A DNA stretch of 64,000 bases from Intestinimonas massiliensis (ex Afouda et al. 2020) (GTDB lineage: Bacteria > Bacillota > Clostridia > Oscillospirales > Oscillospiraceae). Location: assembly GCF_900626285.1 (NCBI RefSeq), contig NZ_LR131147.1, positions 3,107,581-3,171,580 on the forward strand, read 5' to 3'. Below are positions 42,020 to 49,687 of the stretch, in pieces; within the stretch, counting starts at the first letter, position 1; each line of letters starts with the position of its first letter. Made by a program: the position numbers and the translations under genes. The notes under the pieces are model-generated. The model made no database searches. It had not been told where the DNA came from and saw only the letters and a program-made list of their open reading frames with translations.

Positions 42020-42895
42020 ATGATCGCCTTGTCAAACCCGGAAAAAATCGCGCTGCTCACCGATTCCACCGCCGATCTCTCTGCTGAGATGCGCTCGGGC
42101 AAGCCCATCTATACGGTGCCGCTGAAAATCATCTGCCAGGACGGGGAATTTTCCGACGGCGTGGATATCTTCGCTCAGGACGTATACCAGCGGCTCCATC
42201 AGGGGGAGCTGCCCCGCACCTCCCTGCCCGAGGGGGGCGCGGTCAGCGATGCCCTGGACCGGATCCGGGCCGACGGCTATGAAAAGGTCATTGCCCTGAT
42301 GCTCTCCGGAGGGCTTTCCGGCACCTACAATATGGTGCGTCTCCAGGGGGAACAGCGGGAGGACCTGCAAATAGCGGTCTTTGACTCCAAGAGCGGCGCC
42401 CTGGGACTGGGTATTATGGTACTCCAGCTGTGGGAGGAGATCCAGGCCGGGACCGATTGGGACACCCTGGTCTCCCAGCGGGTGCCTTTTCTGGTGGAGC
42501 ACACCTACCCCTTCTTCTCGGTGGATACCCTGGAGTATCTCTACAAGGGCGGGCGGATCGGCAAGGTGGCCGCCATGGCGGGTACCATGCTGAGCATCAA
42601 GCCCATCATCACCTTCGCCGATGACGGCCAGCTCCAGAGCGTGGCCAAGGTGCGGGGCCGCCGCCAGGTGCAGGACAAGATCCTGGACCTGATGCGCCAG
42701 AAGTTCCAGCCGGGCAGGCGCTACAACCTGGGTGTGGCCAACGGCGGCGCGCCGGAGGAGATGGCGGAGCTGTCCGCCAAGGTGCGGGCCGCCTTCCCCG
42801 ACTATGAACACTGCTGGGAGGGGCCTCTGGACGCCACCCTCAGCGTCTATATCGGCGACGGGGTCATTGGCGCCGGCATCCAATATCTGGACTGA
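42020..42895 (+). CDS. DegV family fatty-acid-binding protein
   Basis: The 291-residue DegV/FakB-type protein has the N-terminal phosphate-binding motif TDSTADLS, the PLKI strand, TSLPEGG and SGGLSGTYN, all typical of the family that binds a fatty acid and presents it to the kinase FakA. No FakA-like kinase is in the window. Start: ATG 42020 has its GAGTAGG directly abutting; TTG 42029 is better spaced, so translation may begin three codons later. The gene is under a consensus promoter with an adjacent palindromic operator and a divergent TetR gene. Confidence 0.9.
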   Translation: MIALSNPEKIALLTDSTADLSAEMRSGKPIYTVPLKIICQDGEFSDGVDIFAQDVYQRLHQGELPRTSLPEGGAVSDALDRIRADGYEKVIALMLSGGLSGTYNMVRLQGEQREDLQIAVFDSKSGALGLGIMVLQLWEEIQAGTDWDTLVSQRVPFLVEHTYPFFSVDTLEYLYKGGRIGKVAAMAGTMLSIKPIITFADDGQLQSVAKVRGRRQVQDKILDLMRQKFQPGRRYNLGVANGGAPEEMAELSAKVRAAFPDYEHCWEGPLDATLSVYIGDGVIGAGIQYLD

Positions 42896-42902
42896 GTTAC
42901 AC

Positions 42903-42937
42903 AAAAACGGCGGACGCCAAGGCGTCCGCCGTTTTTT
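42903..42937. terminator. Bidirectional terminator
   Basis: AACGGCGGACGCC pairs perfectly with GGCGTCCGCCGTT across AA, with flanking A- and T-runs. It separates the DegV gene from the convergent 89-residue gene. Confidence 0.93.
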
Positions 42938-42941
42938 CCGC

Positions 42942-43211
42942 TCACAGCGCCAGGGCGGCGCACCAGCACAGGGTAGCCCCTATCGCCCCCGCGGCGGCGT
43001 ACACCGGGCCGGGGACCCGCCGCCACAGCTTGTGCCAGCGGGTATTCTGCCGCAGATAGCCATTGGCCGCCCGCTGGGCCTCCTGGAGCACCTCGTCCGC
43101 GGTCACGCCCTTTTTGAAGGCGTCCTCTTTTACAATAAAAATGGCCTGCTCAAAAAAACGGGGGTCGGGAGACCGCACCACAATGACCTGCCGGGACACG
43201 CCCTGCACCAT
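42942..43211 (-). CDS. Conserved-looking small protein with C-terminal membrane segment
   Basis: The 89-residue product begins MVQGVSRQVIVVRSPDPRFF, followed by an amphipathic helical part (EQAIFIVKEDAFKKG, DEVLQEAQRAANGYL), a basic patch (RWHKLWRR) and a hydrophobic C-terminal tail (about 70-88) that could anchor it in the membrane. The frame is open further upstream, but that part has low-complexity character and ATG 43211 has AAAGGA in range. I do not recognise a named family. It is divergent from sleB. Function unknown. Confidence 0.65.
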   Translation of the reverse strand: MVQGVSRQVIVVRSPDPRFFEQAIFIVKEDAFKKGVTADEVLQEAQRAANGYLRQNTRWHKLWRRVPGPVYAAAGAIGATLCWCAALAL

Positions 43212-43291
43212 ATTGCCCACATCCTTTCCTGCTTTGTTCCAGTATGTCCCGCTTCCATCCACCCTATTCCCATTTTGGCACAGATTGGCGC

Positions 43292-43321
43292 TCATAACCG
43301 GGCCAGCCGCGCCGTACACTA
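43292..43321 (+). promoter_or_regulatory. Possible forespore (sigma-G type) promoter of sleB
   Basis: TCATA and TACACTA are separated by 18 bp and resemble the sigma-F/G pattern (GHATR, CATnnTA), each with mismatches. sleB is a forespore gene in Bacillus, which makes the match worth noting, but it is weak. Confidence 0.3.
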
Positions 43322-43348
43322 GCTCCAGTGAGAAAAGGAGGCGGAAGG

Positions 43349-44017
43349 ATGGGCGTCAACAAGCGAAAATTGACCGGGGCCCTGGCCCTGCTTTTCATTT
43401 TGAATATCGGGATCATCGTCCTGGCCCAGCAGGCCCAGGCGGCCACCTACCGGCAGGGCTCCACCGGGGAACAGGTGCGGATCATCCAGAGCAAGCTGAA
43501 AAACTGGGGCTATTACGACGGTTCGGTGGACGGTATCTTCGGCAGCAAGACCACCGAGGCGGTGAAGTATTTTCAGCGGAAAAACGGCCTGACCGCCGAC
43601 GGCATCGTGGGCCCCGCCACCCTGCGGGCCCTGGGCATGCCGGACAGCGGGAGCAGCACCAGCCAGTCGGCCAGCGTGGACCTGCTGGCCCGGGTCATCT
43701 CCGCCGAGGCCCGGGGTGAGCCCTACAGCGGTCAGGTGGCGGTGGGAGCGGTGATCCTCAACCGGGTGGAGCACCCCTCCTTCCCCAACACCATCGCCGG
43801 TGTGGTCTACCAGCCGGGGGCCTTTACCTGCATGGTGGACGGGCAGATCGACCAGCCGGTGGCGGAATCGGCGGTGCGGGCGGCCCGGGAGGCCCTCAAC
43901 GGCGCCGACCCCAGCGGCGGGGCCATCTACTATTTCAACCCCAGCACCGCCACCAGCGCCTGGATCTGGAGCAGGCCGCTGATCAAGGTCATCGGAAACC
44001 ACCGGTTCTGCTCCTGA
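43349..44017 (+). CDS. sleB: Spore cortex-lytic enzyme SleB-like
   Basis: The 222-residue protein has an N-terminal signal or anchor (about 9-33), a peptidoglycan-binding domain (about 40-98, GSTGEQVRIIQSKLKNWGYY) and a C-terminal SleB/hydrolase-2 catalytic domain (LARVISAEARGEPYSGQVAV, with the conserved Glu in AEARGE). SleB enzymes are lytic transglycosylases that cleave cortex peptidoglycan at germination. Start: ATG 43349 with AGGAGG was chosen over an in-frame GTG 21 bases upstream. No YpeB gene follows, although the pair is common in Bacillus; a strong terminator comes instead. Confidence 0.9.
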   Translation: MGVNKRKLTGALALLFILNIGIIVLAQQAQAATYRQGSTGEQVRIIQSKLKNWGYYDGSVDGIFGSKTTEAVKYFQRKNGLTADGIVGPATLRALGMPDSGSSTSQSASVDLLARVISAEARGEPYSGQVAVGAVILNRVEHPSFPNTIAGVVYQPGAFTCMVDGQIDQPVAESAVRAAREALNGADPSGGAIYYFNPSTATSAWIWSRPLIKVIGNHRFCS

Positions 44018-44023
44018 TGAAAA

Positions 44024-44063
44024 AAAACACGGGGGACGGCCAAAGGACCGTCCCCCGTGTTTT
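44024..44063. terminator. Bidirectional terminator
   Basis: ACACGGGGGACGG pairs perfectly with CCGTCCCCCGTGT, with flanking A- and T-runs. It separates sleB from the convergent flavodiiron gene. Confidence 0.93.
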
Positions 44064-44116
44064 GTCCGGGCGGCTCCTCTGCTATACGCGGGAGCCGCTT
44101 CTTCATTCTGTTATTT

Positions 44117-45493
44117 TCAGTCCGCGGGCTTGAACATGCCCTTGTCCACGCCGCACAGGGGGCAGGACCAGGTGGCGGGCAGCGCCTCGAAGGGAGTGCC
44201 CGGCGCGATGCCGTGGGCGGGATCCCCCTCGGCGGGGTCGTAGACATAGCCGCACAGGGCGCAGACGAACTTGCCGCCGGCGGTTTTCTCCGCGGGGGCG
44301 TCCACCGGCACGGTGCACAGGGCGGCCACGCTGCGGGCGTAGTCGGCCATGGCGTCCAGGTCGGCCTGGGTGGGGGTGAACAGCACCCGGAAGGGGGCCT
44401 CGGGGGCGGCATAGCGCAGGCCCTTCAGGAAGGTGTGGAGCATGGGGGCGGCCTCGCCGCTCCAGCCATAGGCGCCGAAGGCGCCGGCGGCCTTGCCCTT
44501 CAGGTTGATGGGGTCAATGGAGGTGAGCACGTCCCACACCGCCTTGGGGGCGGCACGGTTGATGGTGGGGGAGCCCACCAGCAGCACGTCGGCCTCATGG
44601 GCCAGCTTGACGCACTCGGCATAGGGCACCACGGTGACGTCGGCGGTGGTCACGTCGTAGCCCTCCCCCTCCAGGGTCCTGGCGGCGGTCTCCGCCAGAG
44701 TGCGGGTGCAGCCGTAGGCGGAGGCGTACACCACGAAGGCGGTGCGCTTCGTCTTGGGGGTGGGGGCGCTCCAGGTCCGGTAGAGCTCCTTGGCCTTTTC
44801 GATGCCCTCCACCAGGCAGGGGCCGTGGCTGGGGCAGATCAGGTCGGCCTCAGCGGGCAGCTTGTCCAGGCCGGCCAGCACGCTGGGCTTGAAGGGCCCG
44901 AAGATGCCGGCGAAGTAATAGGCAAACTCGCCGTCATAGGCCTTCTTGTCGTGGATGTTCTTGTCCAGCATGGTGGGCTCGCAGAAGTGGCAGCCCAGGA
45001 AGTCGCAGGTAAACAGGGTCTTGCCCTTGGGGTCCCAGGTGAACATGGAGTCGGCCCAGTGGAGCATGGGGGAGGGGATGAACTCCAGCACACGGTCGCC
45101 CAGGTCCAGGGTGTCCCCGGCGGCCACGGTGCGGCAGGGCAGCTCCAGGTTGGTGATGTCCTGCAGGTGCTTCTTGCCCGCCTTGGTGGCGATGATCTGC
45201 AGCTTGGGGCACAGAGCCAGCAGCTTGGCCACGCTGCCCGAGTGGTCGGGCTCGTTATGGTTCATAATGAGGTAGTCCACATCCTCCAGGGGGATGACCT
45301 GGCGGATGTTATCCACATACTCCTCAAAATAATCGGTATGTACCGCCTCGATGAGGACGTTCTTCTCTCCGGTGATCAGATAGGCGTTATAGGAAGTGCC
45401 ATACTTGGCCTCCATCACGATGTCGAACACCCGCAGGGAGGGGTTGAGCACACCTACGGACCAGAGATTTTCCTTCAGCTTGATCGCGCTCAT
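44117..45493 (-). CDS. Flavodiiron protein fused to rubredoxin
   Basis: The 458-residue protein has a metallo-beta-lactamase-like diiron domain (1-250, ligands H79, E81, D83 and H84 in HNEPDHSG), a flavodoxin-like FMN domain (about 255-395, VVYASAYGCTRTLAE) and a C-terminal rubredoxin (about 409-455) with two CxxC pairs (CALCGYVYD, CPLCGVD). Such enzymes reduce O2 to water and/or NO to N2O and protect anaerobes. The fused rubredoxin replaces a separate electron donor. It is monocistronic with a near-consensus promoter at 45543-45571. Confidence 0.94.
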   Translation of the reverse strand: MSAIKLKENLWSVGVLNPSLRVFDIVMEAKYGTSYNAYLITGEKNVLIEAVHTDYFEEYVDNIRQVIPLEDVDYLIMNHNEPDHSGSVAKLLALCPKLQIIATKAGKKHLQDITNLELPCRTVAAGDTLDLGDRVLEFIPSPMLHWADSMFTWDPKGKTLFTCDFLGCHFCEPTMLDKNIHDKKAYDGEFAYYFAGIFGPFKPSVLAGLDKLPAEADLICPSHGPCLVEGIEKAKELYRTWSAPTPKTKRTAFVVYASAYGCTRTLAETAARTLEGEGYDVTTADVTVVPYAECVKLAHEADVLLVGSPTINRAAPKAVWDVLTSIDPINLKGKAAGAFGAYGWSGEAAPMLHTFLKGLRYAAPEAPFRVLFTPTQADLDAMADYARSVAALCTVPVDAPAEKTAGGKFVCALCGYVYDPAEGDPAHGIAPGTPFEALPATWSCPLCGVDKGMFKPAD

Positions 45494-45542
45494 GGCGATT
45501 CCTTCCTTTCTTTTTATTTCATTTTATTTCCTAGCAGAACAC

Positions 45543-45571
45543 AGTATATTATCCCGTTTCTCCCTTGTCAA
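45543..45571 (-). promoter_or_regulatory. Promoter of the flavodiiron gene
   Basis: On the minus strand TTGACA and TATACT are 17 bp apart, 50 bases before the ATG, with AAAGGAAGGA as ribosome binding site. Confidence 0.8.
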
Positions 45572-45617
45572 GGGCATTTGCAAAAACTGGCTGGTCTGTT
45601 TTCCGCCGCCCCCCGCC

Positions 45618-45646
45618 TTGACTTTCCAAAGGGCGGAGGATACAAT
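45618..45646 (+). promoter_or_regulatory. Promoter of the cysteine desulfurase operon
   Basis: TTGACT and TACAAT are separated by 17 bp on the plus strand, 38 bases before the ATG. Confidence 0.75.
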
Positions 45647-45684
45647 GAAATGATATAAAATGACTGATTCTGAGGTGACCATCC

Positions 45685-46809
45685 ATGCCCATTTATCTTG
45701 ATAACGCCGCCACCACCCAGGTGTGTCCCCAGGCAGCCCAGGCGGCCTACCAGGCCATGACGGAGGGATTCGGCAACCCCTCCTCCGGCTACGCCCTGGG
45801 GCAGGCGGCGGCAGCCCGGGTGAAGGAGCACCGGGAGACGGTGGCCCGCTGCCTGGGCTGTCTGCCTGAGGAGCTGACCTTCATCTCCTGCGGCACCGAG
45901 GGGGACAACTGGTCCATCCGCTCCGCCGTGGAGTACGGAAAGCGGAAGGGAAAGCACATCATCACCACTGCCATCGAGCACGCCGCCGTGCTGGAGCCCA
46001 TGAAGGACCTGGAGCGGCAGGGGTACGAGGTCACCTATCTGAAGCCGGACAGGACCGGCCACATCTCCATCGACGCCCTCACCGCCGCCCTGCGGCCGGA
46101 TACCATTCTGGTGTCCATGATGCTGGTGAACAACGAGCTGGGCACCATCCTGCCGGTGGCGGAGGCCGCCCGGGCCATCAAAGCCGCCGGCTCCCCCGCC
46201 CTGCTCCACTGCGACGCGGTGCAGGGCTTTTTAAAGGTACCCTTCACCCCCAAGGAGCTGGGGGTGGACCTGCTCACCGTCAGCGGCCACAAGATCCACG
46301 CCCCCAAGGGGATCGGCGCCCAGTACATCCGGAAGGGGCTGAACCTGAAGCCCCTGCTGCTGGGGGGCGGACAGGAGAGCGGCCTGCGCTCGGGCACCGA
46401 GCCCACCGCTCAGATCGCCGCCCTGGCCGCCGCCTGCGGCGCCTGGCAGGAGGAGTACCGGGAGAAGATCACCCAGATCAGGCGCTACGCCCTGGAGGTC
46501 CTGCGGCAGGTGCCCGGCCTGGAGGTGATCAGCCCCGGGGACGCCCCCCACATCTGCGCCGTGTCCCTGCCCGGCTATCCCAGCGAGATGCTGGTGCGGG
46601 ACCTGTCCGACATGGGCATCTGCGTCTCCTCCGGCTCGGCCTGCCACAAGGGCAAGCCCAGCCACGTGTTCGCCGCCCTGGGTCTGCCCAAGCGCACCCT
46701 GATGGGGGTGCTGCGGGTGTCCTTCTCGGCGGAAAACACCAGGGAGGATGTGGACATTCTGGCCGAGGGGCTGACTTCCATCACAAAAAATCGGATCGCA
46801 ATGAGGTGA
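45685..46809 (+). CDS. Cysteine desulfurase (NifS/IscS family)
   Basis: This 374-residue PLP enzyme removes sulfur from cysteine for Fe-S clusters or thiolation. Visible are the N-terminal IYLDNAATT, PLP lysine K203 in SGHKIHAPKG, the RSGTEPTAQIAAL motif and catalytic C320 in SSGSACHKGK. No IscU, ThiI or MnmA gene is adjacent, so the acceptor is unknown; the MATE gene follows with almost no gap. The short active-site loop fits the IscS/NifS class rather than SufS. Confidence 0.92.
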   Translation: MPIYLDNAATTQVCPQAAQAAYQAMTEGFGNPSSGYALGQAAAARVKEHRETVARCLGCLPEELTFISCGTEGDNWSIRSAVEYGKRKGKHIITTAIEHAAVLEPMKDLERQGYEVTYLKPDRTGHISIDALTAALRPDTILVSMMLVNNELGTILPVAEAARAIKAAGSPALLHCDAVQGFLKVPFTPKELGVDLLTVSGHKIHAPKGIGAQYIRKGLNLKPLLLGGGQESGLRSGTEPTAQIAALAAACGAWQEEYREKITQIRRYALEVLRQVPGLEVISPGDAPHICAVSLPGYPSEMLVRDLSDMGICVSSGSACHKGKPSHVFAALGLPKRTLMGVLRVSFSAENTREDVDILAEGLTSITKNRIAMR

Positions 46810-46813
46810 GGTA

Positions 46814-48220
46814 TTGTTCTCCTACCTGAACCGGGGCCGGGCCTTCTACAAGGACGTGGTCCTGCTGGCGCTGCCCATTCTGCTGCAGAACCTGTGCACC
46901 ACCCTGCTGGGCCTGGTGGACACCTTTATGGTGGGCGCCCTGGGAGAGGCGCCGCTGGCAGCGGTGCTGGTAGCCAACAACCCGGTGTTCGTCATCCAGC
47001 TGGTGATCTTCGGGTTGCAGAGCGGCTCGTCGGTGCTCATCAGCCAGTTCTGGGGCAAGGGAGACACCGATTCCATCAACCGGGTGGTGGGCCTGGGCTG
47101 CTATGTGGCCGGGGCTGTGGCCGCCCTGTTCGCGGCGGTGATGTGCTTCTTCCCCACCCAGCTGATGGGGATGCTCACCGACAACCAGGCCCTGGTGCCT
47201 GTGGCCGCCAGCTACGCCCGCATCGTGGGGCCCTCCTACCTCTTCAACAGCATCACCGGGGTGTATGTGGGGGCCCACCGGTCCATGGAGAACCCCAAGC
47301 TGGGCATGGCGGTCTTTGCCATCTCCATGAGCACCAACACCTTTTTGAACTGGATTTTGATCTTCGGCAACCTGGGGGCTCCCGCCCTGGGGGTGGAGGG
47401 GGCCGCCCTGGCCACCCTACTCTCCCGGATCCTGGAGTTCCTCATTATGGGCACCTACGCCCTCACCAACCGGCGGTTCCGTTTAAAACCCGCCCTGCTG
47501 GCCCGGCCGGGGGCCCCGCTGGTGCGGAAATTCTTCCGCTACTCCGGGCCGGTGGTGCTCAACGAGACCCTGTGGGGCCTGGGCACCGCCCTCCACAAGG
47601 TGGTCATGGGCCATATGGAGAATTCTACCGAGATCCTGGCCGCCCGGGCCGTGGCAGGCAACATCGAGGATCTGTCCACTGTGGCCATCATCGCCGTGGG
47701 CGGCACCACCGCCATCGTGGTGGGCCGGGAGATCGGCGCCGGACGGCGGGAGCACATCTATGAGATCGGCGCCACCCTCAACACCCTGGCCATGGCCTGC
47801 GGCCTGGTCATCGGTATCCCGCTGATCTGCTGCGCCCACCTGATCTTCCCCTGGTCGGTGTACCCCTTCTTCCACCTGTCCCCCATGGCCGGGGAGATCG
47901 CCACCATGATGCTCACCTTCATCGGGGCCGTCCTGCCCCTGCGGGCCTTCAACACGGTGAACACGGTGGGGGTGCTCCGGGGCGGCGGCGACGTGCGGGC
48001 CGCCACCATCATCGACCTGCTCCCCCTGTGGCTGGTGGCCCTCCCCCTGTCCGCCCTCTTCGGTCTGGCCCTGAAGTGGGGCATCTTCTGGGTGTACCTG
48101 GGGGTGGTGATGGAGATGATCACCAAATTCTTCATCGGGGTGCCCCGGTTCCGCTCCCGGGCCTGGATCAATGACGTAACTCAGTTCTCCCATGAAACAG
48201 AAAAGGAGGTCTCCCCATGA
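46814..48220 (+). CDS. MATE family exporter
   Basis: The 468-residue protein has about twelve membrane segments. Its N-terminus (FYKDVVLLALPILLQNLCTT, GLVDTFMVGALGEAPL) identifies the MATE family. It starts at TTG 46814, four bases past the desulfurase stop, with GAGGTGAGGT as RBS. Its stop overlaps the next gene's start by four bases (ATGA), so translation of the three genes is coupled. It differs clearly from the MATE protein at 15266. Substrate unknown. Confidence 0.9.
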   Translation: MFSYLNRGRAFYKDVVLLALPILLQNLCTTLLGLVDTFMVGALGEAPLAAVLVANNPVFVIQLVIFGLQSGSSVLISQFWGKGDTDSINRVVGLGCYVAGAVAALFAAVMCFFPTQLMGMLTDNQALVPVAASYARIVGPSYLFNSITGVYVGAHRSMENPKLGMAVFAISMSTNTFLNWILIFGNLGAPALGVEGAALATLLSRILEFLIMGTYALTNRRFRLKPALLARPGAPLVRKFFRYSGPVVLNETLWGLGTALHKVVMGHMENSTEILAARAVAGNIEDLSTVAIIAVGGTTAIVVGREIGAGRREHIYEIGATLNTLAMACGLVIGIPLICCAHLIFPWSVYPFFHLSPMAGEIATMMLTFIGAVLPLRAFNTVNTVGVLRGGGDVRAATIIDLLPLWLVALPLSALFGLALKWGIFWVYLGVVMEMITKFFIGVPRFRSRAWINDVTQFSHETEKEVSP

Positions 48221-48978
48221 AGGTCACGGTTCTGATGGAAAATTCCGCCCCGGACGGTCTGATCGGCGAGCACGGGCTGTCCTTCTACATTGAATACGGC
48301 GGCGGGCACTACCTGCTGGACGCCGGTGAGTGCGGCGCGGTGCTGTACAACGCCGGCAAGCTGGGGGTGGACCTGGCCGGAGTGGAAAAGGCCGCCCTGT
48401 CCCACGGCCACTACGACCACGCCGACGGCTTCAACGCCTTTTTCGCCGTCAACCGCACCGCCCCGGTCTACGCCCGGCCCCGGATCACCGACCCGGAGTA
48501 CTGGGAGGAGAAGGAGTACATCGGGGTGAATCCGGGTATGCTCTGCCGCCACGAGAAGCGCTTCGACCTGGCAGAGGGGCCCCGGGACCTGGCCCCCGGC
48601 CTGCATCTCATCCCCGACCGGGTCAAGCATGAGCAGTCCCTGGTGGCCGAGACGTCCAGAGGGCTGGTGGTGTTCAACTCCTGCTGCCACGCGGGGGTGG
48701 TGAAGATCCTGACCCAGCTGAAGGAGCAGTTCCCCCCAAAAACCATCCGGGCGGTGCTGGGGGGCTTCCACCTGATGGGCAAGGGGGGCGTGACCACCCT
48801 GGGCCCCGCCCCCGAGAAGGTGCGGGCCATCGCCGCCGCCCTCCGGGACGGGCTGGAGGTGGGAGCGGTCTACACCGGCCACTGCACCGGCGGCCCCGCC
48901 TACGCTATTTTAAAGGAGGAGCTGGGGGACCGGCTCCACCCCCTGACCACCGGGGCGCTATACGAATTTGAGGATTAA
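48217..48978 (+). CDS. MBL-fold metallo-hydrolase
   Basis: The 253-residue metallo-beta-lactamase fold protein has the metal motif SHGHYDHADG (HxHxDH), further histidines in CCHAG and a C-terminal TGHCTGGPAY. These features resemble the group annotated as dihydropterin (aminobenzene phosphate) synthase-like or MBL hydrolases of unknown substrate. It overlaps the MATE stop by four bases and is the last gene of the desulfurase-MATE-MBL operon. A hairpin terminator follows within a few bases. Substrate unknown. Confidence 0.85.
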   Translation: MKVTVLMENSAPDGLIGEHGLSFYIEYGGGHYLLDAGECGAVLYNAGKLGVDLAGVEKAALSHGHYDHADGFNAFFAVNRTAPVYARPRITDPEYWEEKEYIGVNPGMLCRHEKRFDLAEGPRDLAPGLHLIPDRVKHEQSLVAETSRGLVVFNSCCHAGVVKILTQLKEQFPPKTIRAVLGGFHLMGKGGVTTLGPAPEKVRAIAAALRDGLEVGAVYTGHCTGGPAYAILKEELGDRLHPLTTGALYEFED

Positions 48979-49014
48979 AAAAGAAGGACGCGCCGGCGGC
49001 GCGTCCTTCTTTTC
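48979..49014. terminator. Bidirectional terminator
   Basis: AAGAAGGACGCGCCG pairs with CGGCGCGTCCTTCTT, with flanking A- and T-runs. It lies between the MBL gene and the convergent acetyltransferase gene. Confidence 0.9.
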
Positions 49015-49482
49015 TTACAGTTCCCGCTCCATTCTGATATCAGAAAGTTGAAACCATTTATCAGAATACGTCACGTATTCAAATCCAAACTTCTCATACA
49101 GCCGCAGAGCGGCCTTCAGCTTGTGGTTGGAGGTGACCACCAGGGTCTTCTGCTCCGCGTCCCGGGCTGCCTGGATCACCGCCTCCATCAGCGCGGTGCC
49201 GATGCCCTGCTCCCGGTATTCCTCCTTCACGCCGAACTTCAGGGCCTCGCACACGCCCTCTCCCTGGAGCTCCAGCATGACCATGCCCACGATCTCATCC
49301 TCCAGCCGGGCCAGCAGCACCCGGCCGCCGCCGGCGATGAACCGGTGGGGATCCGCCAGCATCTCCAGATCCACCGGCTCCAGCAGGTCGTACTCCAGCA
49401 GCCAGGGCAGAGACACGTCCTCCAGCGCCTGCTTGTAGCGGTCCTCATAGTCGATGATCTCTACTGGTAAGCCGTCCAACAC
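49015..49482 (-). CDS. GNAT family N-acetyltransferase
   Basis: The 155-residue protein has the GNAT acetyl-CoA motif in the form EYREQGIGTALMEAVI (Q/R-x-x-G-x-G/A) near residue 90, and the C-terminal AALRLYEKFGFEYV strand-helix typical of the fold. The GTG start has GAGGGGGT upstream. It is monocistronic, with its own promoter and a shared terminator. Substrate (amino acid, peptide or small amine) cannot be inferred. Confidence 0.85.
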   Translation of the reverse strand: MLDGLPVEIIDYEDRYKQALEDVSLPWLLEYDLLEPVDLEMLADPHRFIAGGGRVLLARLEDEIVGMVMLELQGEGVCEALKFGVKEEYREQGIGTALMEAVIQAARDAEQKTLVVTSNHKLKAALRLYEKFGFEYVTYSDKWFQLSDIRMEREL

Positions 49483-49502
49483 GCATACCCCCTCTTGTGC
49501 CC

Positions 49503-49532
49503 ATCATATCATTGAATCCCCCCTCTCGTCAA
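49503..49532 (-). promoter_or_regulatory. Promoter of the acetyltransferase gene
   Basis: On the minus strand TTGACG and TATGAT are separated by 18 bp, about 20 bases before the GTG start. Confidence 0.65.
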
Positions 49533-49606
49533 CCGCCCACCGCTTGCAGTCGTCCCCCTCGTCTGCCATCCTTTTTTCGTTCACATTTAATTTACAACCG
49601 GACCTA

Positions 49607-49635
49607 TTGACTTTTTCGGCGGAGGGTGCTACATT
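49607..49635 (+). promoter_or_regulatory. Promoter of the heat-shock operon
   Basis: TTGACT and TACATT are 17 bp apart. The CIRCE operator starts 5 bases later, so it covers the transcription start as in other HrcA-controlled operons. Confidence 0.75.
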
Positions 49636-49639
49636 ATGG

Positions 49640-49666
49640 TTAGCACTCAGGGAGTATGAGTGCTAA
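49640..49666. promoter_or_regulatory. CIRCE operator (HrcA binding site)
   Basis: TTAGCACTC, nine bases, then GAGTGCTAA: an exact match to the CIRCE consensus. HrcA, encoded directly downstream, binds it and represses the operon until heat shock titrates GroE away from HrcA. Confidence 0.98.
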
Positions 49667-49687
49667 AATCATTGAGAGGTGGCCGGA

